From: Mycobacteriales bacterium
Lineage (GTDB): Bacteria > Actinomycetota > Actinomycetes > Mycobacteriales > Mycobacteriaceae
Direction of reading: 5' to 3'
Assembly (NCBI GenBank): GCA_012842085.1
Contig: DUTM01000010.1
Location: 39,607-103,606 of the forward strand
Length of the DNA: 64,000 bases
Shown: piece after piece, positions 49,101 through 61,375 of the stretch
Layout of the letters: the number at the start of each line of letters is the position of its first letter
Numbering within the stretch: position 1 is the stretch's first letter
Made by a program: the position numbers and the translations under genes
Notes under the pieces: model-generated
What the model was told of the DNA's origin: nothing
Databases searched by the model: none
Seen by the model: the letters and a program-made list of their open reading frames with translations, nothing else

Positions 49101-50060
49101 GATAACCGGAATGCAGTCCAGCACCATGCCAGCCGGATCGTTCTTGGACATGAGGAATGCTGCCACGACCTTGAGTCGTTTGAGGGCACGCAGTTTCTTC
49201 TGTCCCTTGCCAGTGCGAATAATTTCGCGCAGCTTCTCGGCTTCGGCTTCCACATCGTAGTTGGCGATGAGATCTTGGATGGCTTCTGCACCCATGCCGG
49301 CCTTGAAGTACTCGCCGAAACGGTCATCCAGCTCGTTGTAGATGTTTTCGTCAAGGATCAGATCCTTGGGCTCGAGCTTGATGAAGGTATCCCAGAGGAT
49401 GTCCAGGCGATCGAGTTCGCGCTCGGCTTCCTCCCGAATGGTCTTCATTTCACGCTCGGCGGCGTCCTTCACCTTGCGCTTGGAGTCGGCGCGGGCATTC
49501 TCGGCTTCGAGTTCTGCCAGGTCGGCTTCCAGTTTCTGGGCGCGGTCTTCCAGGTCGACGTCGCGGGCGTCCTCGATTTCCTTCTTCTCGGCGGTGATTT
49601 CCGCTTCGAGAGTGGACATTTCATCGTGGCGTGCCTGTTCATCAACGCTGGTGACAACGTAGGAGGCGAAGTAGATGATCTTTTCTAGATCTTTTGGTGC
49701 CAAGTCAAGGAGGTAGCCCAGGCGGGAGGGAACACCCTTGAAGTACCAAATGTGGGTGACGGGTGCGGCCAGTTCGATGTGGCCCATCCGTTCACGACGC
49801 ACCTTGGCTTTGGTGACTTCCACGCCGCATCGTTCACAGACGATGCCCTTGAAGCGGACGCGCTTGTACTTACCGCAAGCACACTCCCAGTCCCGGGTGG
49901 GACCGAAAATACGCTCGCAGAAGAGCCCGTCCTTCTCTGGTTTCAAAGTACGGTAGTTAATGGTCTCCGGCTTCTTTACCTCGCCATATGACCAGCGCCG
50001 AATGTCTTCGGCAGTGGCGAGGCTGATTCGGAGTGAATCGAAGAAGTTGACGTCGCGCAC
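46110..50060 (-). CDS. rpoC: RNA polymerase beta' subunit
   Basis: 1316 aa. The catalytic [12 protein letters not shown] triple-Asp loop, the N-terminal zinc site ([11 protein letters not shown] then CERCGVEV) and the second zinc site ([13 protein letters not shown]) are present. GTG start at 50060 follows AAGGAAG. Actinobacterial length, without the large beta' insertions of other phyla. It lies 96 bp after rpoB. Confidence 0.98.
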   Translation of the reverse strand: MRDVNFFDSLRISLATAEDIRRWSYGEVKKPETINYRTLKPEKDGLFCERIFGPTRDWECACGKYKRVRFKGIVCERCGVEVTKAKVRRERMGHIELAAPVTHIWYFKGVPSRLGYLLDLAPKDLEKIIYFASYVVTSVDEQARHDEMSTLEAEITAEKKEIEDARDVDLEDRAQKLEADLAELEAENARADSKRKVKDAAEREMKTIREEAERELDRLDILWDTFIKLEPKDLILDENIYNELDDRFGEYFKAGMGAEAIQDLIANYDVEAEAEKLREIIRTGKGQKKLRALKRLKVVAAFLMSKNDPAGMVLDCIPVIPPELRPMVQLDGGRFATSDLNDLYRRVINRNNRLKRLIDLGAPEIIINNEKRMLQESVDALFDNGRRGRPVAGPGNRPLKSFSDLLKGKQGRFRQNLLGKRVDYSGRSVIIVGPQLKLHECGLPKLMALELFKPFVMKRLVDLNYAQNIKSAKRMVERQRPQVWDVLEEVIAEHPVLLNRAPTLHRLGIQAFEPVLVEGKAIMLHPLVCEAFNADFDGDQMAVHLPLSAEAQSEARVLMLSSNNILSPASGRPLAMPRLDMVTGLYYLTTIDPDAPGALDEEVHAECPTNGHYSSVAEAIMARDAGALSIQSPIVVRLTHQRPPKDVEAEQFPDGWEPGDVWVCKTTLGRIMFNDLLPGDYPFVNDQMAKGKQSVVINDMAERYPMILVAQTVDRLKDAGFYWATRSGVTVAMSDVQVPPVKQEILDAYEKRADKVEKQYLRGALSKDEHNAALVKIWSEATEKVGQAMEDNYPETNPIPLIVRSGAAGNMTQMRSLSGMKGLVTDPKGNFIPQPIKSSFREGLSVLEYFINSHGARKGLADTALRTADSGYLTRRLVDVAQDVIVREDDCGTSRGIIVKIADKQEDGTLVRDQFIETGVFARTLAEDAKDADGNVIVEAGTDIGDPEIEALLEAGLTEIKVRSVLTCNSQNGVCAKCYGRSMATGQLVDVGEAVGIVAAQSIGEPGTQLTMRTFHQGGVGEDITGGLPRVQELFEARVPKGKADIAEVSGTIKLEELDKFWKVTITPDDGSDDVVYDKLSKRQRLATVKKADGTEGVLETGDHITIGEKLLEGAADPHDVLRVMGPRQVQVHLVNEVQDVYRSQGVSIHDKHIEVIVRQMLRRVTIIDSGSTEFLPGSLVERPEFEATNRAVVRDGGTPAAGRPVLMGITKASLATDSWLSAASFQETTRVLTDAAINARADSLIGLKENVIIGKLIPAGTGIARYRDIQVRPTEEARAAAYAIPTGFDDGFYGPEDAFIDETGAAVPLDDFDFD

Positions 50061-50156
50061 GTAACTTCCTTTCCCCAGTGGGATTGTGGTTACCCGGATG
50101 AGTAACCGGATCGGTTAATGTCTCTAGTCTTTTGGGCTCTGGTGAGGCGAAGGGCT

Positions 50157-53630
<3,474 letters not shown>

Positions 53631-53670
53631 GGTGCGTCCTTCCAGGACCTCATGCGCAGAAAAATATTTA

Positions 53671-53696
53671 TTTGTTGCCATGAATTTGGCAACAAA
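53671..53696 (-). promoter_or_regulatory. Attenuator-like hairpin in the rpoB leader
   Basis: Perfect 10-bp inverted repeat TTTGTTGCCA and TGGCAACAAA with a 6-base loop, followed on the minus strand by TAAATATTTTT. It ends about 40 bases before the TTG start and looks like an intrinsic terminator inside the leader. Confidence 0.6.
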
Positions 53697-53913
53697 AAAG
53701 CCATATTTTAGCTGCGGCGTATCTTCAATGGTTCCGTTGTTGGCCTCTACATGCTTCTCGAAACAGGGTCCATGCTTCTCCAACTAAAGCACTTCGTCTG
53801 CTCAAAAATACACGCATTTCACCTGCTCAGAATGGGTTTGGGGAAGTCCCCCTCAATCACTTCCTAAACAGATGACGCCAAATAGGCGTAACGAGGTCAA
53901 CGCAAAGATCAAT

Positions 53914-53940
53914 AGTATAACGAAATCCGTCTTATGTCCA
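53914..53940 (-). promoter_or_regulatory. Predicted rpoBC promoter
   Basis: -10 TATACT with TGGACA 15 bases upstream on the minus strand; the spacing is short but both hexamers are good. It implies a leader of roughly 275 bases. 53941-54145 holds small GC hairpins but no gene that I can see. Confidence 0.5.
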
Positions 53941-54145
53941 CCGGCGATAGCGCCGCTGGCTGCGTACTGCCTCCCCCGCACTTGTGCGAGATCCCCCAAG
54001 GGGAGGGAACAAATTGTGTACCGCTAATGTCTGCGGTTAATTCATACTCACCCCGATCAGCTGAAATGTCAAGGATTTAACTGGAAACTTCAGGGAATCT
54101 GTGGAATTACTGGAAAGTTTTCCGTGGTGCGGAGTGAAAATAAAA

Positions 54146-54182
54146 CACAACCCCTCACTGTTATCAACAGCAAGGGGTTGTG
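54146..54182 (-). terminator. Terminator after rplL
   Basis: CACAACCCCT and AGGGGTTGTG stem with inner CTGTT/AACAG pairing, then TTTTATTTT on the minus strand. It separates rplJL from rpoBC, so rpoB depends largely on its own promoter. Confidence 0.9.
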
Positions 54183-54226
54183 CGGTAAGACTGTGAAACG
54201 CAGTTGTATTACTGCGCGCCAGAAAC

Positions 54227-54613
54227 TTACTTGAGTTCGACCTTGGCGCCGACCTCTTCCAGCTTGGCCTTGGCAGCCTCGGCGTCTTCCTTGTTGGCGC
54301 CTTCGAGAACAGCCTTCGGGGCAGCCTCGACGAGATCCTTGGCTTCCTTGAGGCCGAGTCCGGAGACGAGCTCGCGGACAACCTTAATAACCTGGATCTT
54401 CTTGTCACCAATTTCGGCGAGAACGACGTCGAATTCGTCCTTCTCTTCCTCAGCGGCAGCAGCCGGGCCACCAGCAGCGGCAGCAACAGCAGCAACCGGA
54501 GCAGCAGCGGTAACGTCGAAGGTTTCTTCAAAAAGTTTTACGAAATCAGAGAGCTCGATGAGGGTCATTTCCTTGAAAACATCGAGAAGCTCTTCGTTGG
54601 TGAGCTTAGCCAT
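54227..54613 (-). CDS. rplL: 50S ribosomal protein L7/L12
   Basis: Stalk protein recruiting translation GTPases, 128 aa. N-terminal dimerisation helix ([17 protein letters not shown]), Ala/Gly-rich hinge and the C-terminal factor-binding domain ([20 protein letters not shown]) are all present. Confidence 0.98.
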   Translation of the reverse strand: MAKLTNEELLDVFKEMTLIELSDFVKLFEETFDVTAAAPVAAVAAAAGGPAAAAEEEKDEFDVVLAEIGDKKIQVIKVVRELVSGLGLKEAKDLVEAAPKAVLEGANKEDAEAAKAKLEEVGAKVELK

Positions 54614-54713
54614 GGTGGCTTCCTTTCTGTGTGTCCTAGTGGACTCTTACGTTTGTGGTTGTAAGCACCTGGCCTGTGCCAGATGGGTTTCCGCCTAATG
54701 CGGAGGGGATGAA

Positions 54714-55232
54714 CTACTCTGCGGACTTCTTTTCCTGCAGTGCGGCAGCAAGGCGAGCCACCTGAGATGCAGGAGCGTTGAACAGTCCAGCAGCCTTCGC
54801 CAGGCCGCCCTTCATCGCGCCGGCGAGCATTGCGAGAAGTGTCTCGCGGGACTCCAGGTCCGCCAGCTTCTCGATCTCGTCCATGGATAGGATCTGCCCA
54901 TCCATGAATCCGCCCTTGATGACGAGTTCTTTGTGGTCTTTACCGAAGTCGCGGAAAGCCTTGGCAGCTTCTACGGGCTCGCCTTCAATGAAGGCGATAG
55001 CGGTGGGACCAACCAGGATATCCTCGAGGCCTTCGACGCCTGCTTCAGCAGCAGCGCGCTTGACCAGGGTGTTCTTGGCGACGGAGTAGGTTGCGCCCTC
55101 TCCGAGAGCGCGGCGCAGCTCGGTCATGTCTGGAACGGATAGGCCGCGGTATTCGGTCACAATCGCAGCGTCAGATTTTTCAAACTGCTCTTTGATTGCG
55201 GCTACCGCATCAACCTTCGCGGACTGAACCAT
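54714..55232 (-). CDS. rplJ: 50S ribosomal protein L10
   Basis: Stalk base that binds L7/L12 dimers, 172 aa. [20 protein letters not shown] is typical. ATG 55232 has AAGGAGG upstream. Expression is probably controlled by the leader next to it. Confidence 0.97.
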   Translation of the reverse strand: MVQSAKVDAVAAIKEQFEKSDAAIVTEYRGLSVPDMTELRRALGEGATYSVAKNTLVKRAAAEAGVEGLEDILVGPTAIAFIEGEPVEAAKAFRDFGKDHKELVIKGGFMDGQILSMDEIEKLADLESRETLLAMLAGAMKGGLAKAAGLFNAPASQVARLAAALQEKKSAE

Positions 55233-55448
55233 GCTTTGCCTCCTTCCTCTTGTCGTTCGCCCGAAATAAAACGAACGCCTTGCGCAGGAGACGCAAGGCG
55301 TGAATCACAGACAGCAAAAGCCATCGTGACCATCGACTCTGTTCTACCTGCGTGGGCCGCCGATTATCTCGGACCTTCAACTACCAACTTGTGTTGATAG
55401 TGACCAACGGTCTTGGGTGAAACTTGATCGGGTCAAACTTCTGTACTG
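55233..55448 (-). ncRNA. L10 leader, autoregulatory 5' region of rplJL
   Basis: About 215 noncoding bases between promoter and rplJ. The last part holds a 9-bp hairpin CGCCTTGCG-N7-CGCAAGGCG (55276-55300) followed by TTCGTTTTATTT, an attenuator-like element. L10(L12)4 binding to such leaders is known across bacteria (L10_leader family). Assignment here rests on position and structure, not on a covariance search. Confidence 0.6.
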
Positions 55449-55478
55449 ATACTACTCATTTGTGCACGTAAATACCAA
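55449..55478 (-). promoter_or_regulatory. Predicted rplJL promoter
   Basis: -35 TTGGTA, -10 TAGTAT, 18-base spacer on the minus strand, starting inside the rplA terminator tail. Confidence 0.5.
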
Positions 55479-55513
55479 ACTGGCCCCGCTACCGTAGTAC
55501 GCGGGGCCAGTTT
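55477..55513 (-). terminator. Terminator of rplKA
   Basis: Perfect 13-bp stem AAACTGGCCCCGC and its complement with an 11-base loop, 36 bases past the rplA stop, with a TTTGGTATTT tail. Confidence 0.85.
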
Positions 55514-55548
55514 TCAGGTTGTGAGTGTTAGTTCGGGACTAACGTTCT

Positions 55549-56262
55549 CTAGTCGTTGGACTCGAGGAAGTTCTTCGACACACTCGGATCCACCGGGATG
55601 CCCGGTCCGGTGGTGGTGGAAATCGTGATCTTCTTCATGTAACGACCTTTAGAGGATGCGGGCTTCAAGCGGGCAACCTCTTCGTAAGCAGCTGCGTAGT
55701 TCTCTACAAGCTTCTCGGTATCGAAGGAAGCTTTTCCGATAACGAAGTGCAGGTTTGCGGCCTTGTCGACGCGGAAGGAGATCTTACCGCCCTTAATGTC
55801 CTCGACAGCCTTAGCAACATCGGTGGTGACGGTGCCGGACTTGGGGTTCGGCATGAGACCACGGGGGCCAAGGATGCGGGCGATGCGGCCAACTTTTGCC
55901 ATCTGGTCCGGGGTGGCGATAGCGGCATCAAAGTCGAGCCAGCCGTCCTGAATCTTGGCGATGAGCTCATCGGAGCCCACCACATCAGCACCGGCTTCCT
56001 CGGCTTGAGCAGCTTTATCGGCAACGGCAAACACAACTACACGGACTTCTTTACCGGTACCGTGCGGGAGTTTGACAGTTCCACGAACCTGCTGGTCGGC
56101 CTTGCGGGGGTCCACACCGAGACGCATAGCAACGTCAACGGTGGCGTCCATGTTCTGGGACGAGGTCTCCTTGGCAAGCTCGGCGGCCTGCAAAGGGGTG
56201 TAGAGACGGCTGCGATCAACCTTCTCTGCAGCGGCTTTATAAGCCTTAGATTTCTTGCTCAT
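55549..56262 (-). CDS. rplA: 50S ribosomal protein L1
   Basis: L1-stalk protein moving E-site tRNA, and repressor of its own operon in many bacteria. 237 aa, with [11 protein letters not shown] and [16 protein letters not shown]. It lies 70 bp after rplK. Confidence 0.98.
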   Translation of the reverse strand: MSKKSKAYKAAAEKVDRSRLYTPLQAAELAKETSSQNMDATVDVAMRLGVDPRKADQQVRGTVKLPHGTGKEVRVVVFAVADKAAQAEEAGADVVGSDELIAKIQDGWLDFDAAIATPDQMAKVGRIARILGPRGLMPNPKSGTVTTDVAKAVEDIKGGKISFRVDKAANLHFVIGKASFDTEKLVENYAAAYEEVARLKPASSKGRYMKKITISTTTGPGIPVDPSVSKNFLESND

Positions 56263-56332
56263 TTTCTTCCATTCCTGTCACTTGGTGACGGTTGGACGTG
56301 GTACGAGCCGAGCCGGCTCTCCCACGCGGGGG

Positions 56333-56767
56333 TTATGCTCCCTCGACGACAATTCCCATCGAGCGGGCGGTGCCAGCGACGATCTTAGCTCCTGCTTCGA
56401 CGTCGTTAGCGTTGAGATCTGGTTCCTTAGTCTTTGCAATCTCGCGGCACTGATCCATGGTTACGGTGCCCACCTTTTCGGTGTTGGGGCGGCCGGAACC
56501 CTTGGAGATGCCAGCAGCCTTAAGCAGCAGCTTGGCAGCCGGAGGGGTCTTCGTGATGAAGCTGAAGGAACGGTCTTCATAAACGGTAATTTCTACAGGG
56601 ACGACGTTGCCGCGCTGATTTTCAGTGGCAGCGTTGTATGCCTTGCAGAATTCCATGATGTTGACACCGTGTGCACCAAGAGCGGGACCAACCGGTGGAG
56701 CAGGGTTAGCCTGTCCAGCTTGGATCTGCAGCTTGATGAACCCAGTGACTTTCTTCTTGGGGGGCAT
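56333..56767 (-). CDS. rplK: 50S ribosomal protein L11
   Basis: Factor-binding-site protein, target of thiopeptides. 144 aa, with [22 protein letters not shown] 56767 starts [10 protein letters not shown]. Confidence 0.98.
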   Translation of the reverse strand: MPPKKKVTGFIKLQIQAGQANPAPPVGPALGAHGVNIMEFCKAYNAATENQRGNVVPVEITVYEDRSFSFITKTPPAAKLLLKAAGISKGSGRPNTEKVGTVTMDQCREIAKTKEPDLNANDVEAGAKIVAGTARSMGIVVEGA

Positions 56768-56932
56768 CTTGCTTCCTTACTTTGTGTCTATGACGACGCA
56801 CAGTTATGAACGTCATCACCTTGTTTTTACTACTCAGTCCTGCAATGTGGTTACTGTGCGCCATTCCAGGACGCTCTTTCCGCAACGGAAAAGGGCAGTA
56901 ACAGGTGACTGAGCAATACTACCCTACAAACA

Positions 56933-56962
56933 CCAGAAACCCCATATCGTGGGGTTTTCTGG
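56933..56962 (-). terminator. Terminator after nusG
   Basis: CCAGAAACCCCA pairs with TGGGGTTTTCTGG (one bulged base) around a 5-base loop, 18 bases past the nusG stop, with a TGTTTGT tail. Confidence 0.75.
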
Positions 56963-56980
56963 GGGTATAGGGAGGTTTCT

Positions 56981-57706
56981 TTAGTCGATCTTCTCTACTT
57001 GATCAAAGCCAAGTTCGACTGGGGTTTCGCGCCCAAAGATGGACACCAGCACCTGGAGCTTCTGGGTATTGGGATCAACTTCATTAATGGTGGCCGGCAG
57101 AGTGGCGAACGGTCCATCCATAACAGTGACGGATTCGCCCACTTCGTAGTCGACTTTAATAACGGGTTCCGGAGTCTCCTCCTCGCCGCTTTCTTTCACT
57201 ACCTCAGTGTCCTTCGGCATCAAGAACTTAGCCACTTCCCGCAAAGAGAGGGGTGTGGGGTTGTTGGTAGCGCCGATGAAACCGGTGACGCCTGGCGTGT
57301 TGCGAACCGCTCCCCAGGACTCATCATTGAGTTCCATGCGGACGAGCACATAGCCGGGCAAAATTTTGCGCTTGACGGTCTTCTTCTGGCCGTTCTTAAT
57401 CTCGACAACTTCTTCCTGCGGAACCTCCACCTGGAAAATGTAGTCGCCGACATCGAGGGTTTGAATACGGGTTTCGAGATTTGTTTTTACTTTATTCTCG
57501 TAGCCCGAATAGGAGTGGATGACGTACCACTTGCCGGGAAGACGGCGGAGTTCACGACGAAAGGCCCGCTCCGGGTCAACAGCCGGTTTCGCGGGTGCTT
57601 CAACAGCGAGCGGTTCAGCGGCGGCTTCCACAGCGGGAGCAGCAGCGTCCGAAGTTTCTGGCACCTGGCCTTCTTCGGCGAGCTTCGCGTCGTCGGTCGT
57701 GCTCAC
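56981..57706 (-). CDS. nusG: Transcription termination/antitermination factor NusG
   Basis: Clamps RNA polymerase and links it to Rho or the ribosome. About 241 aa. NGN domain ([20 protein letters not shown]) and C-terminal KOW ([20 protein letters not shown]) follow an Ala/Glu-rich N-terminal extension of ~60 residues common in actinobacteria. GTG 57706 is preferred because AAGGG is 9 bases upstream; ATG 57715 directly abuts that site. Confidence 0.95.
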   Translation of the reverse strand: MSTTDDAKLAEEGQVPETSDAAAPAVEAAAEPLAVEAPAKPAVDPERAFRRELRRLPGKWYVIHSYSGYENKVKTNLETRIQTLDVGDYIFQVEVPQEEVVEIKNGQKKTVKRKILPGYVLVRMELNDESWGAVRNTPGVTGFIGATNNPTPLSLREVAKFLMPKDTEVVKESGEEETPEPVIKVDYEVGESVTVMDGPFATLPATINEVDPNTQKLQVLVSIFGRETPVELGFDQVEKID

Positions 57707-57785
57707 TGTGATCATCCCTTCAGATGGTGTTCAGTTGGCTGTCTAGTCAGCCAGTCATTAATAAGTCTATAACGTTTAAAACAAT

Positions 57786-57812
57786 GAACGCCCTCCATTC
57801 GGGAGGGCGTTC
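57786..57812 (-). terminator. Terminator after secE
   Basis: Perfect 11-bp stem GAACGCCCTCC and its complement with a 5-base loop, and ATTGTTTTAAA downstream on the minus strand. It separates secE from nusG. Confidence 0.85.
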
Positions 57813-57824
57813 GCTTAACCGGTT

Positions 57825-58262
57825 TTACATTCCCGGGAGGATGCCCGATAGGTCTCCGGCTCCCCCGTTGGGATCCTGGAAGATCAACCGCACGAGTTCG
57901 CCCGCTCCGGTGTCAACACCAAATACCAGCGCCACACTGAGCACTAGGAAGATGAAGACAGCAATGATCGAGATCAGGAGTTCTTTGCGGGTTGGCCAGA
58001 TGACCTTGCGCATTTGCTCCCAGATCGACTTGAAGTAGCCGCCAATCCCTTTAAAGAAATTAGCGATACCTTTGCCGGCACGGGCAAAGAAACCGTCCTT
58101 CTTCTCAATCTTCTCCGGAGTTGCTTCCTCCGCAGACGGACGGGCGGTAGCACCCTTACGACGGCGTTTGCCAGTCGGGCGCAGATCAGTAGCGTCTTCA
58201 GCCTCTACTGCGGCGTCCCCAGACTCAACGACGTCGTCCTGAGGGTTCTTCTCGTCGCTCAC
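57825..58262 (-). CDS. secE: Preprotein translocase subunit SecE
   Basis: Stabilises SecY. 145 aa, with a long polar N-terminal extension, the amphipathic segment GGYFKSIWEQMRKVIWPTRK and one transmembrane helix (LLISIIAVFIFLVLSVALVF). GTG 58262 follows GGAGGA. It lies next to tRNA-Trp, as in mycobacteria. Confidence 0.96.
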   Translation of the reverse strand: MSDEKNPQDDVVESGDAAVEAEDATDLRPTGKRRRKGATARPSAEEATPEKIEKKDGFFARAGKGIANFFKGIGGYFKSIWEQMRKVIWPTRKELLISIIAVFIFLVLSVALVFGVDTGAGELVRLIFQDPNGGAGDLSGILPGM

Positions 58263-58310
58263 TCGTTGTCCTCCAATGTTTACGTAGGATATCCGTCAAT
58301 AGCGGGATCC

Positions 58311-58386
58311 TGGCAGGGGTGACAGGACTCGAACCTGCAACCTGCGGTTTTGGAGACCGCTGCTCTACCAATTGAGCCACACCCCT
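58311..58386 (-). tRNA. tRNA-Trp (CCA anticodon)
   Basis: Cloverleaf with acceptor AGGGGTG/CACCCCT, anticodon loop CTCCAAA, T-loop TTCGAGT and G73. The 3' CCA is encoded in the DNA, unlike the other three tRNAs here. Confidence 0.97.
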
Positions 58387-58697
58387 CTATTCATGTTCTG
58401 CATTCTGAAGTAATTTCAGGCAAAACCGAACAGACGATTGCTTCGCCATCTGCGATAGTACGCGAGAAACAGGGCAAGTGACAAACAACGGTGCCTCTTA
58501 CCCCTTCGCGGGTCACCCGCGGCGATTGCTACGCCAGAATCGTACAGCACTATTGCGGCGCCCGCTAAAAAGCTGAAAAAGCTTTCCAAATAAGCTCTTT
58601 CACCGATTTTGGGACTTATTTTTCGCCACTAGAGTAAATATCTAATTATTTTCTTCTATCTATTTATATTCAATTCATTCTATGTGACTATAGGCGC
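58387..58697. other. Intergenic gap between tRNA-Trp and the SDR gene
   Basis: 311 bp without a gene. The last ~80 bp before the SDR start are very AT-rich and probably hold its promoter, but no well-spaced -35/-10 pair is convincing. The tRNA-Trp promoter must also lie here, on the minus strand. Confidence 0.5.
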
Positions 58698-59468
58698 ATG
58701 CAGAAATCAATCTTTATCACCGGTGCCGCACGAGGTATCGGTCAGGCAACAGCAGAACTATTCGCACGAAAAGGCTACCTTGTTGGCGCCTACGACGTCG
58801 CCCCAGTCGAATGGGCAGAAGGCAACCCCAATGTCATCACTGGCACCCTTGACGTCACCGACCGCGACCAGTGGGATGAGGCACTCGCCGAATTCACTTC
58901 CCATACCGGCGGTCAACTCAACATCTTGTTCAACAACGCTGGTCTTCTTATTGATGGTCCCTTCCTGGACGCCGACGAGAAACGGGAAGAAGCCCTTATT
59001 GACGTGAACGTCAAAGGCATTACCTACAGCGCCCACGCTGCATTCCCCTACCTGCAACGCACCCCCAAGTCTCAATTCGTCAGCATGGGTTCCGCCGCCG
59101 GCATTGTCGGCACCCCGGATATGGCTCTCTACTCCGCCAGTAAATTCGCGATTCGCGGCCTCACCGAAGCCCTTGGCATTGAGTGGAAGAAATACGACAT
59201 TCGCGTCCTCGACATGATGCCGCTCTACGTCAAGACCCCCATGCTGGAAAACGTAGAAACCCAAGGAACCCGCCGCATGGGTGTTCGTATCGGACCCGAG
59301 GATGTAGCGCACGAAATGTGGAAAGCCACCCACGGCATATCGCGCTACTTCCCCATGCAGCACTTCCCCGTCGGCCTCCAAACCCGCATCCTCTACCTCG
59401 GCTCACAGTTCACCCCGAACTTCATCGTTCGTTTCGTGAACCGCCTCCTGGTCTACGGATTCAAGTAA
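58698..59468 (+). CDS. Short-chain dehydrogenase/reductase
   Basis: NAD(P)-dependent oxidoreductase of the classical SDR family, 256 aa. Cofactor motif TGAARGIG at the N-terminus, NNAG near residue 76 and catalytic Ser/Tyr/Lys (SMGSAAG, then YSASK near 149-153). Substrate cannot be told. The C-terminal YLGSQFTPNFIVRFVNRLL is hydrophobic and may touch membrane lipid. ATG 58698 has only a weak ribosome site. It stands alone on the plus strand among tRNA genes. Confidence 0.92.
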   Translation: MQKSIFITGAARGIGQATAELFARKGYLVGAYDVAPVEWAEGNPNVITGTLDVTDRDQWDEALAEFTSHTGGQLNILFNNAGLLIDGPFLDADEKREEALIDVNVKGITYSAHAAFPYLQRTPKSQFVSMGSAAGIVGTPDMALYSASKFAIRGLTEALGIEWKKYDIRVLDMMPLYVKTPMLENVETQGTRRMGVRIGPEDVAHEMWKATHGISRYFPMQHFPVGLQTRILYLGSQFTPNFIVRFVNRLLVYGFK

Positions 59469-59518
59469 GCCACAGCGGGTAGTTTCCCAAAACACCCTCT
59501 GTCTTTTTCAACACAACA

Positions 59519-59551
59519 AAAAGCCCCGCAGCCGTACGCTGCGGGGCTTTT
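59519..59551. terminator. Terminator after the SDR gene
   Basis: Perfect 14-bp stem AAAAGCCCCGCAGC and its complement with a 5-base loop and a T-run. It also lies just past the 3' end of tRNA-Met on the other strand, so it may work both ways. Confidence 0.93.
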
Positions 59552-59558
59552 GTATTTG

Positions 59559-59632
59559 TAGCGATGGAGAGATTCGAACTCTCGACCTCACGATTATGAG
59601 TCGTGCGCTCTCACCAACTGAGCTACATCGCC
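59559..59632 (-). tRNA. tRNA-Met, elongator (CAT anticodon)
   Basis: 74 nt, acceptor GGCGATG/CATCGCT with a G1-U72 wobble pair, A73, anticodon loop CTCATAA, T-loop TTCGAAT. The anticodon stem (CACGA/TCGTG) lacks the three G-C pairs of the initiator, so this is elongator Met. CCA not encoded. Confidence 0.95.
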
Positions 59633-59682
59633 AAGCTGTGGAATCTAACGTTAGTTTCCCAACGTGCGACTCGCAAAAAGAG

Positions 59683-59755
59683 AGCCCCCTGACAGAATCG
59701 AACTGTCGACCTTTTCCTTACCATGGAAACGCTCTGCCGACTGAGCTAAGGGGGC
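59683..59755 (-). tRNA. tRNA-Thr (GGT anticodon)
   Basis: 73 nt, acceptor GCCCCCT/AGGGGGC, T73, anticodon stem TTTCC/GGAAA with loop ATGGTAA, T-loop TTCGATT. CCA not encoded. It lies upstream of tRNA-Met in the same direction, probably co-transcribed. Confidence 0.95.
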
Positions 59756-59835
59756 AACGCTCTGCAGGAAGTTAACCTCCCGAACTAAGCCTACAAAAGA
59801 TTACCCAACTTATTGACAAGGCACAAATCGCCAGG

Positions 59836-61116
59836 TCATCGCCGTGGAATTGGAGGGATCTTCCGGAATTTAGAGTCCCCCAGGAAAACAAAACCAATGA
59901 CGCACAAAGCGACAGCGGAAGCCGCCAAAATATAACTAATCGAAATGGCATCGGCGAGTGGTCCAGACACTGCTGCCCCGAGCGGAAACACCGCTGCCGC
60001 GAAAGTACTGGAAATAGAGAGCATTCGACCAACCTGCCGTTGGTCCGTAACACGTTGAATCAAAGCAGTAGTAGGGGCACTCTCATAGGGCAAGAACAAT
60101 CCCGCAGCAGCAAAGAGCAACACATACAGCCAATAGTGGGGCGCCCACGCCATCGCCAGCACAAAAACACTCATAATGAGCATGGCAGCACCAATAGTGG
60201 TGGTTTCCCGTTTAAAGCCCGGCCACAGTCCCACGAAAAGGCCACCCACGATAAGGGCAACACCGAAAATAGCTTCCATCACCGAAAGCCGCCACGGCTC
60301 GTCCCCAAACATTCGCACCATGTGCAGGTTGACGACAACCAACAACGGGGACGCAAAAAAGGCGCCCAATACGGAGTACGCCATGAAACGACCCAAAAAC
60401 TCATGGCGCACCAAGTACCGAAAACCATCCTTCAGTTCGCTCCACTGGCCAGTCCGATCATCGGGATTAACATGATCCTGGCGCACCCGCACAAACGCGA
60501 GAAACAGCGAAATACCGATCACTGCCGTCACCAAATCAACCAGAAAGATGTAGCCCAATGGGGACGACGCCATCAGCACTCCGGCAATCGCAGGAGCTAA
60601 CACCGCCGTCACCGCCTGGAATGAACCGAAGAAGCCATTCACCCTTACCAGCTGATCTTGCGGTACAAACTGGGGAATCATGGCGGAAACGGCAGGATTT
60701 TGGATCGCCCCGCCCGCCGAGCGCAACCCTAACACCAAGTAGATAAGGGGAAGCGACTCGTGGCCCGTTAAAAAAGCCACCATAATGCCAACCGTTGCGA
60801 GAGCCACCACCACATCTGCAGTTACCGCCAACATTCGCCGGTTGTAGCGATCCGCCCACACTCCTGCGATCGGCGACAAGATGAGGCGGGGAAGAAAACC
60901 GAAAATGACGGCCAACGCCACGGCGGTGCCGGATTTGGTGGTCAGCGTAATGTGCCAGACCATCGCATACTGGACTACCTCTGACCCCAACAAAGAAATG
61001 CCTTGGGAGACGATCAGCATCGTGGCCAAGAATTTCCAATTGGCGTAGCCCAATTGCGAAGAATCAGAACGCACGTGGTCGTTTGCCGGCCTGGGATGCC
61101 TTTGCGGTGCGTTCAT
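59836..61116 (-). CDS. Major facilitator superfamily efflux-type transporter
   Basis: 426 aa with about 12 hydrophobic helices in two halves. The loop 2-3 MFS signature reads GVWADRYNRRMLA, and the overall pattern resembles EntS/MFS_3 exporters of drugs or siderophores. The N-terminal ~28 residues are polar. Substrate unknown. It lies alone between tRNA-Thr and tRNA-Tyr. Confidence 0.9.
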   Translation of the reverse strand: MNAPQRHPRPANDHVRSDSSQLGYANWKFLATMLIVSQGISLLGSEVVQYAMVWHITLTTKSGTAVALAVIFGFLPRLILSPIAGVWADRYNRRMLAVTADVVVALATVGIMVAFLTGHESLPLIYLVLGLRSAGGAIQNPAVSAMIPQFVPQDQLVRVNGFFGSFQAVTAVLAPAIAGVLMASSPLGYIFLVDLVTAVIGISLFLAFVRVRQDHVNPDDRTGQWSELKDGFRYLVRHEFLGRFMAYSVLGAFFASPLLVVVNLHMVRMFGDEPWRLSVMEAIFGVALIVGGLFVGLWPGFKRETTTIGAAMLIMSVFVLAMAWAPHYWLYVLLFAAAGLFLPYESAPTTALIQRVTDQRQVGRMLSISSTFAAAVFPLGAAVSGPLADAISISYILAASAVALCVIGFVFLGDSKFRKIPPIPRR

Positions 61117-61213
61117 AGCACCCTAATCTACCGAAAATTGCTGGTGAAACTGCGCACTTGCACAAACTGGCCCAAATAGATTTCAACCCCCACTTGTGGC
61201 GGGGGTTGAAGAG

Positions 61214-61296
61214 TGCCAGATCAAGGATTCGAACCTTGGAAGGCGAATGCCGGCGGATTTACAGTCCGCTCCCTTTGGCCGCTCGGGCAATCTGGC
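61214..61296 (-). tRNA. tRNA-Tyr (GTA anticodon)
   Basis: 83-nt class II tRNA with long variable arm. Acceptor GCCAGAT/ATCTGGC, A73, anticodon stem GCGGA/TCCGC with loop CTGTAAA, T-loop TTCGAAT. The D-arm CCCGAGCGGCCAAAGGGAGC matches bacterial tRNA-Tyr. CCA not encoded. Confidence 0.96.
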
Positions 61297-61375
61297 AGGA
61301 ATTATTAAGGTGTGCTCAAAGAACTTTAGCGACTTTCTAGTGCTGATAGCAAACCAGCAGCTCAGAAACGAGAAA

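Noticed and set aside
47751..49688. 645-codon plus-strand open frame opposite rpoC
   Set aside because: Antisense of a strongly conserved gene; composition is the mirror of rpoC codon use and no domain is seen.
53631..53783. RpoB extension starting MEKHGPCF or MATNKYF
   Set aside because: No ribosome site, no match with RpoB N-termini I know, and the region forms a terminator-like hairpin.
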